A stretch of DNA of 64,000 nt from Streptomyces kurssanovii (GCF_014649695.1 NZ_BMTN01000004.1:248001-312000), one strand, 5' to 3'; shown: positions 51,294-60,216, counted from the stretch's first letter. The notes: generated by a model from the letters alone, not told the origin. Translations and numbers: made by a program.

Positions 51294-52528
51294 GAACGGT
51301 CTCCTGCCTGGTCGGGGCTGTGAGGTGTGAATCTGACGGGCAGCGCCGTCAGCGAACGGTGGAACGGGCCCGGTCGCCAGCTGAGCCGCTCACGCGGTAC
51401 GACCGGCTGAAGATCCGGCAGCCACTGGGTGAGGCGCTCGATGGCCTCCGTGGCGATCAGCAGGGCGGGCTGCTTCACGGGGCAGGCGTGCTCACCCGCG
51501 GAGAACGACAGGTGCGAGGCGTCGTGGCGGTGGTGCGTCCCGGCGAAGTCCTGCTCGGCGAAGTGCCCCATGGCTCCGTACGAGACGACGACCGGGACCG
51601 CCGCCTGTACCCAGACGCCGTGGAAGGACACGGACTCGCGGGCGAAGTGGATGCCGTAGTTCGACAGCGGGGTCTCGTAACGGAGCACCTCGAGGACCGC
51701 GTCCATCACCGGCCGGGAGCCACTGGTGAGGGTGGAGTAGTAGTCGGGGTTGCCGAGGATCCGCGAGAGCGCGTTGGAGACGAGGTTGGCGCTCGGCTCG
51801 TGGCCCGCCCCGAGGGTGAGGAAGACCTGCCAGGTGACCTCCTCCGGCGTGAGGCCCAGCGGGTGGTCCAGCAGCCGGCTGGTGATGTCGGGCCCGCGGC
51901 GCACCGACTTGGCGGCGATCAGCTCCAGTACGTACCTGCCGTACTCGGCCTCGCCCTCCGCCGCGCGGTCGCCGCCCTCCATCATCGCGCCGAGCGCGGC
52001 GTCGAGCCGGCCGGACTCGCTGTCGGGCAGCCCGAAGAGGTTGTTGAAGATCAGCGCCATGAGCGGCCGGGCGAACTCGGTGACGAGGTCCGCGGAGCCG
52101 GCGGGGCCGAAGCGGCCGACGAGTACGTCCACCGCGTGATGGACGCGTTCGCGCAGGTCGTGCGGCTCCACCAGGTCGAACGCGTCCGTCAAGCTGCGGC
52201 GGTAGCGGACGTGCGCGTCACCGTCCGCGAAGAGGGTGTTGGGCCGCCAGCGCATCATGCCGAGGACGGGGGAGTCCTCCGGGACGGTGGCCTCCCAGGG
52301 ACGCGGGTCGTGCGACCAGGTCTCCGGGTCGTGCAGCAGGTCGAGGGCGGCACGGCGGTCGGTGACAACGTACGCCGGCACACCGGGGGCGAGTTCCGCC
52401 CAGCCGACCGGACCCTGGGCCCGCAGCGCCGCGTAGTAGGCGTGCGGGTCGGCCGCGAAGCCCTCTTCCCACAGTCGTACGGGCGCGGACAGCGAGAACG
52501 CGTCGGCGCGGGCAGGATAGGCGTTCAA
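51290..52528 (-). CDS. Cytochrome P450 of the conservon (cvnE position)
   Basis: 412 residues from TTG 52528, which overlaps the TGA of the GTPase gene as TTGA. ExxR is present (LEVLRYE) and the heme Cys is in FSAGEHACPVKQPA, but the I-helix reads GAGHEPSANL, lacking the acid-alcohol Thr used for oxygen activation, and the heme loop lacks the usual Gly after Cys-x. These are the oddities known from conservon P450s, which may be regulatory rather than catalytic. Translationally coupled at both ends. Confidence 0.9.
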   Translation of the reverse strand: MNAYPARADAFSLSAPVRLWEEGFAADPHAYYAALRAQGPVGWAELAPGVPAYVVTDRRAALDLLHDPETWSHDPRPWEATVPEDSPVLGMMRWRPNTLFADGDAHVRYRRSLTDAFDLVEPHDLRERVHHAVDVLVGRFGPAGSADLVTEFARPLMALIFNNLFGLPDSESGRLDAALGAMMEGGDRAAEGEAEYGRYVLELIAAKSVRRGPDITSRLLDHPLGLTPEEVTWQVFLTLGAGHEPSANLVSNALSRILGNPDYYSTLTSGSRPVMDAVLEVLRYETPLSNYGIHFARESVSFHGVWVQAAVPVVVSYGAMGHFAEQDFAGTHHRHDASHLSFSAGEHACPVKQPALLIATEAIERLTQWLPDLQPVVPRERLSWRPGPFHRSLTALPVRFTPHSPDQAGDRS

Positions 52529-53181
52529 CGGGGCTCCGTCCGGCGGCTGTTGCGGTCGATGAGGTGCTGGACCAGGGCGAGCAGCGCGTCGACGGAGGAG
52601 TTGGTGTCGCGGGCGTCGCACATCACCAGCGGGGTGTCGTGCTCGAGGTCGAGGGCGCGGCGCAGCTGCTCCTCGCCGTAGTTCTTCGAGTCGGGGAAGG
52701 TGTTCAGGGCGACCGCGTACGGCAGTCCCGACTCCTCGACCATGCCGAGGACGTCGAAGGAGTCGTCGATACGGCGGCTGTCGACCAGCACGAGCGCGCC
52801 GAGCGCCCCGTAGGCGATGTCGTTCCACAGGGAGCGGAAACGTTCCTGGCCGGGGGTGCCGAAGAGGTAGAGCACGATCCCGCCGCCCAGCGAGATCCGC
52901 CCGAAGTCGATGGCGACGGTCGTCGTCGTCTTGTCGCGCACCCCGGCCAGGTCGTCGACCGCGACCGACGCCTGCGTCAGATGTTCCTCGGTGTGCAGCG
53001 GCCGGATCTCGGAGACGGAGTCGATCAGTGTCGTCTTGCCGACGCCGAACGGGCCGGCGACAAGGATCTTGACCAGTTCCCGCGCGGTGTCGGGCAGATA
53101 CGGACCGGCCTCGGAGCCGCGCTCACGGGAGGACGGGCCGGAGCGCGCGGGCCGGCTAAAGCTTGAGGGCGCGGAGGCCAT
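52525..53181 (-). CDS. cvnD: Conservon GTPase (CvnD)
   Basis: 218 residues, Ras-like/MglA-type small GTPase. G1 is VAGPFGVGKTTL, G3 is LFGTPGQERF, and NTF replaces the NKxD G4 motif, as in this family. The first 26 bases overlap the DUF742 gene. In conservons the GTPase is proposed to act with CvnA-C like a eukaryote-style G-protein-coupled complex at the membrane. Confidence 0.9.
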   Translation of the reverse strand: MASAPSSFSRPARSGPSSRERGSEAGPYLPDTARELVKILVAGPFGVGKTTLIDSVSEIRPLHTEEHLTQASVAVDDLAGVRDKTTTTVAIDFGRISLGGGIVLYLFGTPGQERFRSLWNDIAYGALGALVLVDSRRIDDSFDVLGMVEESGLPYAVALNTFPDSKNYGEEQLRRALDLEHDTPLVMCDARDTNSSVDALLALVQHLIDRNSRRTEPR

Positions 53182-53515
53182 CGGCCACTCTCTTCAGAAG
53201 GTCACGGTCGGGCAGGGCGGCGGAGGGGACCGGTGGGCGTGCGCGCACCAGGCCCTGGTCGATCAGGGCGGCGGCCAGCACGCGGACCGCGGAGACCGGC
53301 AGCTTCAGCAGGGCGGCCGTCTCCACCACGGTCAGCGAACCGCCGTCGAGCGCCTCCAGCACGGCGTGCTGGGCGGCGGGCAGACCGGTGGGCGCGGGCC
53401 CGCCGGCGCCGGTCAGCACCGACAGGCGCTCCAGGCTGTTGCGACTGGGCCGCGCCACCCCGCCGGTGGACAGGTAGGCGGGCACCAGGGGGCGGCCGCT
53501 CCGGCGGCCGGTCAT
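53156..53515 (-). CDS. cvnC: Conservon DUF742 protein (CvnC)
   Basis: 119 residues. RPLVPAYLSTGGVARPSRNSLERLSVL opens the protein and a winged-helix-like part follows (LTVVETAALLKLPVSAVRVLAAALIDQGLV), the DUF742 pattern. ATG 53515 overlaps the upstream gene as ATGA and its 3' end overlaps cvnD by 26 bases. Confidence 0.9.
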   Translation of the reverse strand: MTGRRSGRPLVPAYLSTGGVARPSRNSLERLSVLTGAGGPAPTGLPAAQHAVLEALDGGSLTVVETAALLKLPVSAVRVLAAALIDQGLVRARPPVPSAALPDRDLLKRVADGLRALKL

Positions 53516-53934
53516 ACCGCTGTGCCGCCGTCGGCCACCCGGGGCGCCGCGGCCATGGCCTTCTCACCGAGCCGGGCGACCTGGGAGTGGACCCGGTGGC
53601 CCAGCAGGTCGAGGCGTACCTCCGGGCTGCCGTACGCGGCCACGCACGTGCCGTGGTCCGTGGGCGCGACCAGGATGTAGCCGTGGTCGGACTCGATGAC
53701 CACCTGCCGCAGCCGGGCGGCGTCCTCGTCGGCGAACGCGGCCGCGGCGGTACGGCACGCCCCCTGGACGGTGCTGATGATCGCTGCGACGCGCTCCGCC
53801 GAGTCCTGGGAGAGAGCGGCGGAGTAACCGGAGACGAGCCCGTCCCTGGTCAGCAGCGCGGCGGCCCGGACGTGCGGGATTTCGAGGATCGGATCGAGCA
53901 CCCAGGCGGCTTCACCGGGGTCGCGGCTGGTCAT
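53512..53934 (-). CDS. cvnB: Conservon roadblock/LC7 protein (CvnB)
   Basis: 140 residues, roadblock/LC7 fold (VRAAALLTRDGLVSGYSAAL ... GYILVAPTDHGTCVAAYGSPEVRLDLLGHRVHSQV). Such proteins bind and modulate small GTPases like CvnD. ATGA overlap with cvnA upstream and cvnC downstream. Confidence 0.9.
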   Translation of the reverse strand: MTSRDPGEAAWVLDPILEIPHVRAAALLTRDGLVSGYSAALSQDSAERVAAIISTVQGACRTAAAAFADEDAARLRQVVIESDHGYILVAPTDHGTCVAAYGSPEVRLDLLGHRVHSQVARLGEKAMAAAPRVADGGTAV

Positions 53935-55445
53935 CGGGGGTCGTTCCCTTCGGTCTCTGCGGCGTTGCGCGCCGCGGCTGTTGCGGACTGCAGCGCCCCG
54001 AGCGCCGCGGCGGACTCCTCGGGGGTGCGGGCGGGTGCGGCGGGCGCGGCCGGTTCGGGGGCGGGTGCCGCGGAGGACGCTTCGGCGCGGACCCGGCGAC
54101 GGCGCTGCGGGAGCTGGTCACCGTCCTCCGCGGGATCGGGCACCGGCTCGTGGACGGGCTCGTCGCCGTGCGGCGCAGAGGCCGCGGCCGGAGGCGTGGC
54201 ACGGGTGGCGGGCGCCGGGAGCCGCGGCTGCGCGGAGAGCGGTTCGGGGGCGGCGTGCGGTCCGGGGACGGCGGGATGCGCCTGCCGGTCGTGCTGCGCC
54301 TGCCGGGCCGGCGGCGTCTGCTCCGTAGGGGGCCCCGCCTGCTCGGCCGCGAGATCGGGCTCCGCCGAACTCCGGGTGGATCGGGCGGCGCTGACGGCGG
54401 GCGGGTGCAGGACCGGGTCGATCCGGCTCAGCAGATGGCTCTTGACGAGCAGCACGGCCCGTACACCCCCGTAGGGCGACGGCGTGGACAGGTCCACGGA
54501 GACGTCGAACTGCCGCGTGAGCCGCCCGATCGCCGCCAGTCCCATCCGGGGCGGGTCGCCGAGGTCGGACAACAGGATCGGGTCGTCCCCGGCCACCAGC
54601 CGCTGCGCCGCGGCCCGTTCGTCGCTCGCCATGCCGACGCCCGCGTCGTCGACGGTCACCGAGACGCCGTGGTGGACGCGTTCGAGGTTCACCACCACGG
54701 CGGTGTCCGGCGAGGAGTGACGCAGCGCGTTGTCGAGCAGCTCGGCGACGATGATCGCCACCGGCTCGACCGCGTGCGACACGAGCGCGGTGCCCGGCTC
54801 GAGGTGGTTGTGCACCTGGACCCGGTGGTAGCCGACGAGCCTGGCCTGTCCGCCCGTGACGGCGTCGACGAGGTGTGACTCCTCGCGGGCGAGCCCCACC
54901 CATGCCCCGCACACGACGGCGGCGACCTGGGCGCGACGCAGCGACTGCTCGTTCTCGTGGTCGAGGGCGAAGAGGGTCTGCGCCAGCTCCGGGTCGTCGT
55001 AGCGCTGCTGGAGCCCGCGCAGCACGTCCTGGAGCCGGTAGAGCCCGGCCTGGATCTCGCGGGTCGCGCCGCGCATGCCGGCGCGGGCGGCGGCGTCGAC
55101 GCGTTTGCGTTCCTGGGCCATGGCGGTACGCAGCGCTTCGAGCACGGACTCCGTCCCCGCTCCCGCCGGCCCGAGCGGTCCGGGCACCCGGACGTGCGGG
55201 TGGGCGGTCCGGGTGGCCTCCGCGGGCATCCGCGCCGCGGCGAGATGGGCGATCTCGGCGGCGAAGGCCTGTGCGGCGCGGTCCACTTCGTGCCGGGCGG
55301 CGTCGAGATGCGACCGGAGCGTGGCGATCTCCGCGCGCTGCCGGGCCCGTTCCCGCCGGGAGCGGACGAGCCCGCCTCCCAGGACGAATGCCGACAACGT
55401 CCCGGCGGCCAGGCCGCCGGCGGCCAGGTCCGGTATCTCGATCAT
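53931..55445 (-). CDS. cvnA: Conservon sensor histidine-kinase-like protein (CvnA)
   Basis: 504 residues from ATG 55445. One N-terminal membrane helix (AAGGLAAGTLSAFVLGGGLV), a coiled-coil stretch (about 30-75), a helical domain, an HATPase_c domain with N-box VAELLDNALRHS and VTVDDAGVGM, then a 150-residue disordered Ala/Pro/Glu tail. No phospho-acceptor H-box is clear, as usual for CvnA, so it may bind ATP without two-component phosphotransfer. Head of the cvnABCD-P450-P450 operon. Confidence 0.9.
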   Translation of the reverse strand: MIEIPDLAAGGLAAGTLSAFVLGGGLVRSRRERARQRAEIATLRSHLDAARHEVDRAAQAFAAEIAHLAAARMPAEATRTAHPHVRVPGPLGPAGAGTESVLEALRTAMAQERKRVDAAARAGMRGATREIQAGLYRLQDVLRGLQQRYDDPELAQTLFALDHENEQSLRRAQVAAVVCGAWVGLAREESHLVDAVTGGQARLVGYHRVQVHNHLEPGTALVSHAVEPVAIIVAELLDNALRHSSPDTAVVVNLERVHHGVSVTVDDAGVGMASDERAAAQRLVAGDDPILLSDLGDPPRMGLAAIGRLTRQFDVSVDLSTPSPYGGVRAVLLVKSHLLSRIDPVLHPPAVSAARSTRSSAEPDLAAEQAGPPTEQTPPARQAQHDRQAHPAVPGPHAAPEPLSAQPRLPAPATRATPPAAASAPHGDEPVHEPVPDPAEDGDQLPQRRRRVRAEASSAAPAPEPAAPAAPARTPEESAAALGALQSATAAARNAAETEGNDPR

Positions 55446-55637
55446 CGAATTAGACCTCGGGAGAGCAGGGTGTGGGGGCGCCGTGAGGCGCGCTCGCCAA
55501 GTACACACTGCCGCTGAGCGGTTGCGCTCGGTTTCCGTCGAAGATCCTCTGATTTTGTCCGGTCGGTGGCCCATTGTTGTCGAAGTGTCTGAGTCTGGCT
55601 CAGGACACAGTCGAGGCCGTCCGATCGGAGACATGCC

Positions 55638-55675
55638 ACGGCCGCGGCGGCCCCCCTCCGCGCCGCCGCGGCCGT
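55638..55675 (-). terminator. afsS terminator hairpin
   Basis: Arms 55638-55650 and 55663-55675 are perfect 13-base inverted repeats with a 12-base loop, starting 24 bases after the afsS stop codon on the minus strand. Confidence 0.8.
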
Positions 55676-55698
55676 TCCCCGTCGTGGTTGGCTTCGTG

Positions 55699-55923
55699 TC
55701 AGCCCTTCGGCGGCGCCGGGGCGTGGTGGTCACCCATGGTCGTGATGGTGGTGTCGGCGGGCGGCGCCGGCGCGTGGTGGTCGCCCAGCGTGGTGATGCC
55801 GTCGGCGGGCGGCGCCGGCGCGTGGTGGTCACCCATGGTGGTGATGCCGTCGGCCGGCGGGGCAGGCGCGTGGTGGTCGCCCATCGTGGTGATCTCTTCG
55901 CGGTTCTGCTTGCTCGTGCTCAT
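55699..55923 (-). CDS. afsS: AfsS secondary-metabolism activator protein
   Basis: 74 residues from ATG 55923 (GGGGGA 6 bases before); ATG 55935 is possible. After MSTSKQNREE come four tandem copies of a repeat with the core TTMGDHHAPAPPADG (third copy TTLGDHH). Repeats of this kind define AfsS, the small sigma-like activator switched on by phosphorylated AfsR. S. coelicolor AfsS has, as I recall, 63 residues with three repeats, so this one appears to carry an extra copy. Directly downstream of afsR on the same strand. Confidence 0.93.
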   Translation of the reverse strand: MSTSKQNREEITTMGDHHAPAPPADGITTMGDHHAPAPPADGITTLGDHHAPAPPADTTITTMGDHHAPAPPKG

Positions 55924-56088
55924 GTCGTCCCCCATGGGATGTCCGATGACCGGAGGGCCTTCCGGCCGGCGACTCCCCCGAGGGTCGCCGGACGGAAGGC
56001 CGGTGGACCTGTCACCCGCTGAGGCGCCGGCCCGTGTGATCCGTCTGCCCCCCGACGCGACGGATCGAATGCTTGAAGCATGTCGGAC

Positions 56089-56110
56089 GAGCATAAACAT
56101 TCGATGAACG
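56089..56110 (-). promoter_or_regulatory. Candidate AfsR-binding direct repeats
   Basis: Read on the minus strand, CGTTCATCGAA (56100-56110) is followed directly by TGTTTATGCTC (56089-56099): two 11-base units sharing the core GTTYAT. AfsR is known to bind 11-base direct repeats with a TTCAT-type core over the afsS -35 region. The position, about 165 bases before the afsS start, is somewhat far, so a long leader would be needed. Confidence 0.55.
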
Positions 56111-56186
56111 CCCTGCCCCCGCCCCTGCCGTGTTCCCGCGTCCCTCTTTCCGGACCCGGCCGGGGCCGGGCGTGCGCGGCGAGCCG

Positions 56187-59132
56187 TCAGGCGGCACCGC
56201 TCAGCGGCTCGAGCAGCGCGCGGACCTCCTCCGCCTCCGCCGCGCCCGTCTGCTCGTGGAGGAACAGCGCGTCACGCCAGCACGCGCGCGCACGGTCCGC
56301 CTGACCGAGCGCGTCCAGGGCCAGCCCCAGCGTCGTCAGCACCTTGCCGCGGGTACGGTCGCCGCCGATGCAGCCCATCGCGAGGGCCTGTTCCGCGTGC
56401 TGCGCGGCCCGTGCCGGGCGGCGTGCGGACAGATGCGCCTGAGCGATGCGGAAGTGGGCCGTGCCCTCCCACAGGCGCTGCCGGTTCGACTCGAACAGGC
56501 GCAGCGCCTCCGACAGTTGCTCCAGGGCGTCCGTGTGGCGGCCGGCCTGGGTCAGCGCCACACCGAGGGCGTAGCGGGCGTTGGCCAGCCGCAGGGTGTG
56601 GCCGATCCTGTCGTAGATGGCGATGCCCTGCTCCGCGAGGGAGATCGCCTGGGTGATGCGGCCGGTGGCGACGTGGATGCGGGAGAGGTTGGACAGGGCG
56701 CTCGCCTCGCCGGGCAGATTGCCGTCGAGGCGCGAGCCCTCCATGGCGCGGCGCAGGTGCTCCTCGGCCTCCTGGTTGCGCCCCTGTATGAAGGCGATGA
56801 TGCCCCGGTCGTTGTCCGACCAGTAGACCGGCGCCGGGTCGTTCACCGAGCGGGCGAGGGCCGCCGCCCGGGCGGCCTCCTCGTCCGCCTCGTCGTAACG
56901 GCCCGCCGTGAGATGGACGTTGGTCATCGACGTCCGGGCCCGGCCTTCGGTCCGGGTGTCACCGGCGGCCCGCGCGGCCTCGACCGCTCCGCAGGCCACG
57001 GACTCGTAGACCTTCGAGTTCGCCCCGGACTCGGCGAGGTTCTGGACCGCCCACAGCAGATCCACCGCCCGTCGCAACTGCGCTCCGGGGGACGCCTGCC
57101 GGGCGCAGGCCAGGAGGCAGTGGGCCTCCGCGTAGAGCCAGTCCTGGGCGTCTTCCAGGCGCGCGAACTCGAGCCCGGCGTCACCCGTCGGCTCCAGATG
57201 GACCACGAGCCGGTCGCCCGGCCGCTCCATGGCGAAGACCCGGGCCGCCGTCGCCAGATAGAAGTCCAGCAGGTGCGAGACGGCGGCCTCCCGCGCCTCG
57301 GGGGACTCGTCCCGCTCCGCGCATGCACGCGCGTAGAGCCGCACCAGGTCGTGGTAGCGGTACCGGCCTGGCGCCGCGGACTCCAGCAGGGACGTGTCGA
57401 CCAGTGCCTCGAGCAGGTCCTCCGTCTCGTGCGGCGGCAGTTCCAGCACGGCGGCCGCCGCGGCGAGCGAGATGTCGGGGCCGTCCGCCAGGCCCAGCAG
57501 GCGAAACGCCCTGGCCTGGGCCGGCTCCAGCTGGCCGTAGCCGAGTTCGAAGGTGGCCTTCACCGCCAGGTCGCCGGCCTGGAGCTCGTCGAGGCGGCGC
57601 CGTCCGTCGGCCAGCTTGGCCGCGAGGACCGAGACGGTCCAGGTGCGGCGGGCCGCCAGCCGTGAGGCGGCGATACGGATGGCGAGCGGCAGGAAGCCGC
57701 ATGCCGCGACCACGTCCAGCGCGGCGTCGCGTTCCGCGCCGACCCTCTCCGCCCCGACGATCCGGGTGAACAACTGGAGGGCCTCCTCGGGGGACATCAC
57801 GTCCAGGTCGACCAGGTGGGCTCCCGCCAGGTCGACCATCCGCACCCGGCTGGTGATCAGCGCGGCGCAGCCGGCCGTGCCGGGCAGCAGGGGCCGGACC
57901 TGGGCGGCGTCGCGGGCGTTGTCGAGCAGCACCAGGATCCGCCGCCCGTCCAGGGCGGAGCGGTAGAGGGCCGCGCGTTCGTCCAGCGTGTCCGGAATCG
58001 CCGAGTCGGGCGTGCCCAGGGCTCGCAGGAACGCGCCGAGGACCGTCTCGGGCTCCGCGGACCGGTTGCCGGTGCCCTGGAGGTCGACGTACAGCTGTCC
58101 GTCGGGGAAGTGCTTGCGCGCCTGGTGGGCCACATGGACGGCCAGGGTGGTCTTGCCGACGCCGCCGATGCCCGCGAGGGCGGACACCGCCATCACCGAG
58201 CCCTCCGCGGTGGCCAGTTGACCACCCAGCTCCTGCACGAAGGACGACCGGCCGGTGAAGTCCGGCACGGTGGCGGGCAGCTGGGCGGGCCGGGTGGTCT
58301 GCGGGGCGGGGGCGGTCTCCTCCTGCGGGCGGGCGAGTTCGGCGTCGGCCCGCAGGATGCGCTGCTGGAGGCTGGAGAGTTCGGGACGCGGGTCGACGCC
58401 CAGTTCATCGGCGAGCAGCCGGCGGGTGTCGGCGTAGACGGCGAGTGCTTCCGCCTGGCGTCCGCTGCGGTACAGGGCGAGCATCAGCAGCTCACGCAGC
58501 CGCTCACGCAGGGGGTGGGTCGCGGTGAGCGCCGTCAGCTCGGAGACGGCCTCGGCGTGCCGGCCGACCTCGAGGTCGATGTCGAGCCGGGTCTCGAGGA
58601 GTTGCAGACCCCATTCGACGAGCCGGGTGCGCTGGTTCTCCGCGTACGGTCCGGGCACGTTGGCGAGCGGCTCGCCGTCCCACAGGTTGAGCACCTTGTT
58701 GAGCAGCGCCCGGGCCTGGGTGCGGTCACCGGCGGCGTTCGCCTTGTACGCCTCCGCCGCGAGCTCCTGCGCGACGGCGAGGTCGAGGGCGTCCCGGCCG
58801 ATGCGCAGCGCGTAGCCGCCCGACTCGCTGACCAGGGTGTCCGGGTCGAGTGCCTTGCGCAGCCGGGAGGCGTACGTGCGGACGGCGGCGAGTGCCTGGG
58901 ACGGGGGTTCCTCGCCCCAGATCGCGTCGATCAGTTCGTGGGCGGTGGCGGTGCGGCCGTCGCGGAGCAACAGCGCGACCAGCAGGGCGCGCTGCTGCGG
59001 CGAGCCGGGCGGCAGGGTCTCTCCACCCCGCCGCACCCGTACCGGTCCGAGCACGCTGAAGTACAGCTCGGCGTCCTCGCTCCCGAGCGGAGCGCGCTGG
59101 TTCGGTACGCGTGGCCCGCTGTCACGGTCCAT
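56187..59132 (-). CDS. afsR: AfsR global regulator (SARP with NB-ARC and TPR)
   Basis: 981 residues, close to the 993 of S. coelicolor AfsR. N-terminal OmpR-like DNA-binding domain (LYFSVLGPVRVRRGG; VRTYASRLRKALD) and BTAD (ELTALTATHPLRERLRELLMLALYRSGRQAEAL) to about residue 270; NB-ARC ATPase with P-loop GIGGVGKTTLAVH near residue 322 and LLDNARDAAQVRPLLPGT; C-terminal TPRs. Phosphorylated by AfsK and other kinases, it activates afsS. ATG 59132 is taken because MDRDSGPRVPNQR matches the known AfsR start. Confidence 0.95.
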   Translation of the reverse strand: MDRDSGPRVPNQRAPLGSEDAELYFSVLGPVRVRRGGETLPPGSPQQRALLVALLLRDGRTATAHELIDAIWGEEPPSQALAAVRTYASRLRKALDPDTLVSESGGYALRIGRDALDLAVAQELAAEAYKANAAGDRTQARALLNKVLNLWDGEPLANVPGPYAENQRTRLVEWGLQLLETRLDIDLEVGRHAEAVSELTALTATHPLRERLRELLMLALYRSGRQAEALAVYADTRRLLADELGVDPRPELSSLQQRILRADAELARPQEETAPAPQTTRPAQLPATVPDFTGRSSFVQELGGQLATAEGSVMAVSALAGIGGVGKTTLAVHVAHQARKHFPDGQLYVDLQGTGNRSAEPETVLGAFLRALGTPDSAIPDTLDERAALYRSALDGRRILVLLDNARDAAQVRPLLPGTAGCAALITSRVRMVDLAGAHLVDLDVMSPEEALQLFTRIVGAERVGAERDAALDVVAACGFLPLAIRIAASRLAARRTWTVSVLAAKLADGRRRLDELQAGDLAVKATFELGYGQLEPAQARAFRLLGLADGPDISLAAAAAVLELPPHETEDLLEALVDTSLLESAAPGRYRYHDLVRLYARACAERDESPEAREAAVSHLLDFYLATAARVFAMERPGDRLVVHLEPTGDAGLEFARLEDAQDWLYAEAHCLLACARQASPGAQLRRAVDLLWAVQNLAESGANSKVYESVACGAVEAARAAGDTRTEGRARTSMTNVHLTAGRYDEADEEAARAAALARSVNDPAPVYWSDNDRGIIAFIQGRNQEAEEHLRRAMEGSRLDGNLPGEASALSNLSRIHVATGRITQAISLAEQGIAIYDRIGHTLRLANARYALGVALTQAGRHTDALEQLSEALRLFESNRQRLWEGTAHFRIAQAHLSARRPARAAQHAEQALAMGCIGGDRTRGKVLTTLGLALDALGQADRARACWRDALFLHEQTGAAEAEEVRALLEPLSGAA

Positions 59133-59254
59133 AGGTGCCCCCTGCCGGTACTGCCGGAATCGCCCTCGACAGTCTGCCTTGTTGGGGGTGGCCGCGTCAG
59201 CAGCGGGGCGGCTGCGTCCGCTGTCCGTCCGCCGGGCCGTCCGTCCCGCTCTGA

Positions 59255-60055
59255 TCAGGGGCGATAGACCGTGCCGGGTTCGGGTGCGGCCGGTGCGAGC
59301 AGCTGGGTGACCGTGACGAAGGTGTAACCGCGCTTCTTCAGCTCGGCGATGATCCCGGGCACGGCGGGGACCGTTCCGTCGTAGATGTCGTGCAGAAGGA
59401 TGATGCCGTCGCGTCCGGCCTGGTCGAGGATGCGCTTCTTGATGAGCTCGCTGTCGGTGGTGGAGTAGTCCTTGGCGGTGGCGCTCCACAGGACCTGGGA
59501 GAGGCCGAGCTCCTTGCTGACGGCCTTCACCTCGTCGTCGGTGCGGCCCTGCGGCGGGCGCATCAGCCGCGGCTTCTCGCCGGTGATCTCCTCTATGGCG
59601 TCCTGGGTGCGGCCGAGTTCCGCGCGTATCTCTTCCTTGTCGAGCTTGTCGAGCCGCTGGTGGGTCCAGGTGTGGTTGGCGACCTCGTGGCCTTCCGCGG
59701 CGAGGCGGCGCACCACGTGGGGGTACTTGAGCACGTGGTTCTTGCCGAGCAGGAAGAAGGTGGCGGGCACCTTCTCCTTCGCGAGGTGGTCGAGCAGCCG
59801 GGGGGTGTCCTTGCCGGGACCCGCGTCGAAGGTGAGCGCTATGCACGTGGCCTTCTCGCAGTCGACGGACGGTGAACCGGAGCCCTGGCCCTTCTCGCTC
59901 GCGAGCGGCTTCCCGTCGGAGCGCGCGGCGTCGGAGCGGGCGTCCGCGGGAGAGGTGCTGTCGACGGAGCAGCCCGCGAGGGCGAAGGTCAGCGTGAGGG
60001 CCGCGGCGAGAGCCGGGACAACCCTGGACCCTTTTTTGTGCGTCTTCGAAGGCAT
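59255..60055 (-). CDS. Polysaccharide deacetylase lipoprotein
   Basis: 266 residues. Lipoprotein signal with LAGC and Cys29. NodB homology domain: ALTFDAGPGKDTPRLL (Asp; the common second Asp is Ala), HxxxH-type metal site in ANHTWTHQRLDKL, RPPQGRTDDEV, and the C-terminal IILLHDIYDGT. The T-F-D-A-G version occurs in actinobacterial peptidoglycan/chitin deacetylases. Removes acetyl groups from cell-wall or external GlcNAc polymers at the outer membrane face. Divergent from the amidohydrolase gene. Confidence 0.9.
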   Translation of the reverse strand: MPSKTHKKGSRVVPALAAALTLTFALAGCSVDSTSPADARSDAARSDGKPLASEKGQGSGSPSVDCEKATCIALTFDAGPGKDTPRLLDHLAKEKVPATFFLLGKNHVLKYPHVVRRLAAEGHEVANHTWTHQRLDKLDKEEIRAELGRTQDAIEEITGEKPRLMRPPQGRTDDEVKAVSKELGLSQVLWSATAKDYSTTDSELIKKRILDQAGRDGIILLHDIYDGTVPAVPGIIAELKKRGYTFVTVTQLLAPAAPEPGTVYRP

Positions 60056-60153
60056 GGCGAATCTCCCCGTTCGTGGTGGTGCGGTGGTGCGGCGGTGTGC
60101 CGGTCGTACGGAATGCGGCCGCGAGGCCGGTGGTCGTCCGTACCTGCCGTGAC

Positions 60154-60170
60154 TATACACAGCATGTATA
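60154..60170. promoter_or_regulatory. AT-rich palindrome TATACACAGCATGTATA
   Basis: Six-base arms TATACA/TGTATA around a 5-base centre, 99 bases from the deacetylase start (60055). Strikingly AT-rich for this genome. It may be a -10 region and GntR/TetR-type operator for the deacetylase gene. Confidence 0.45.
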
Positions 60171-60216
60171 CACGGGGTGAATAGTGGCTCTGGCCCGATG
60201 GAGGTCGCCCCGATAG

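Noticed and set aside
50061-52528. P450 genes as part of the catabolic regulon
   Set aside because: They are translationally coupled to cvnABCD and have no CTGACG palindrome; the hairpin at 50010 separates them from the CoA ligase.
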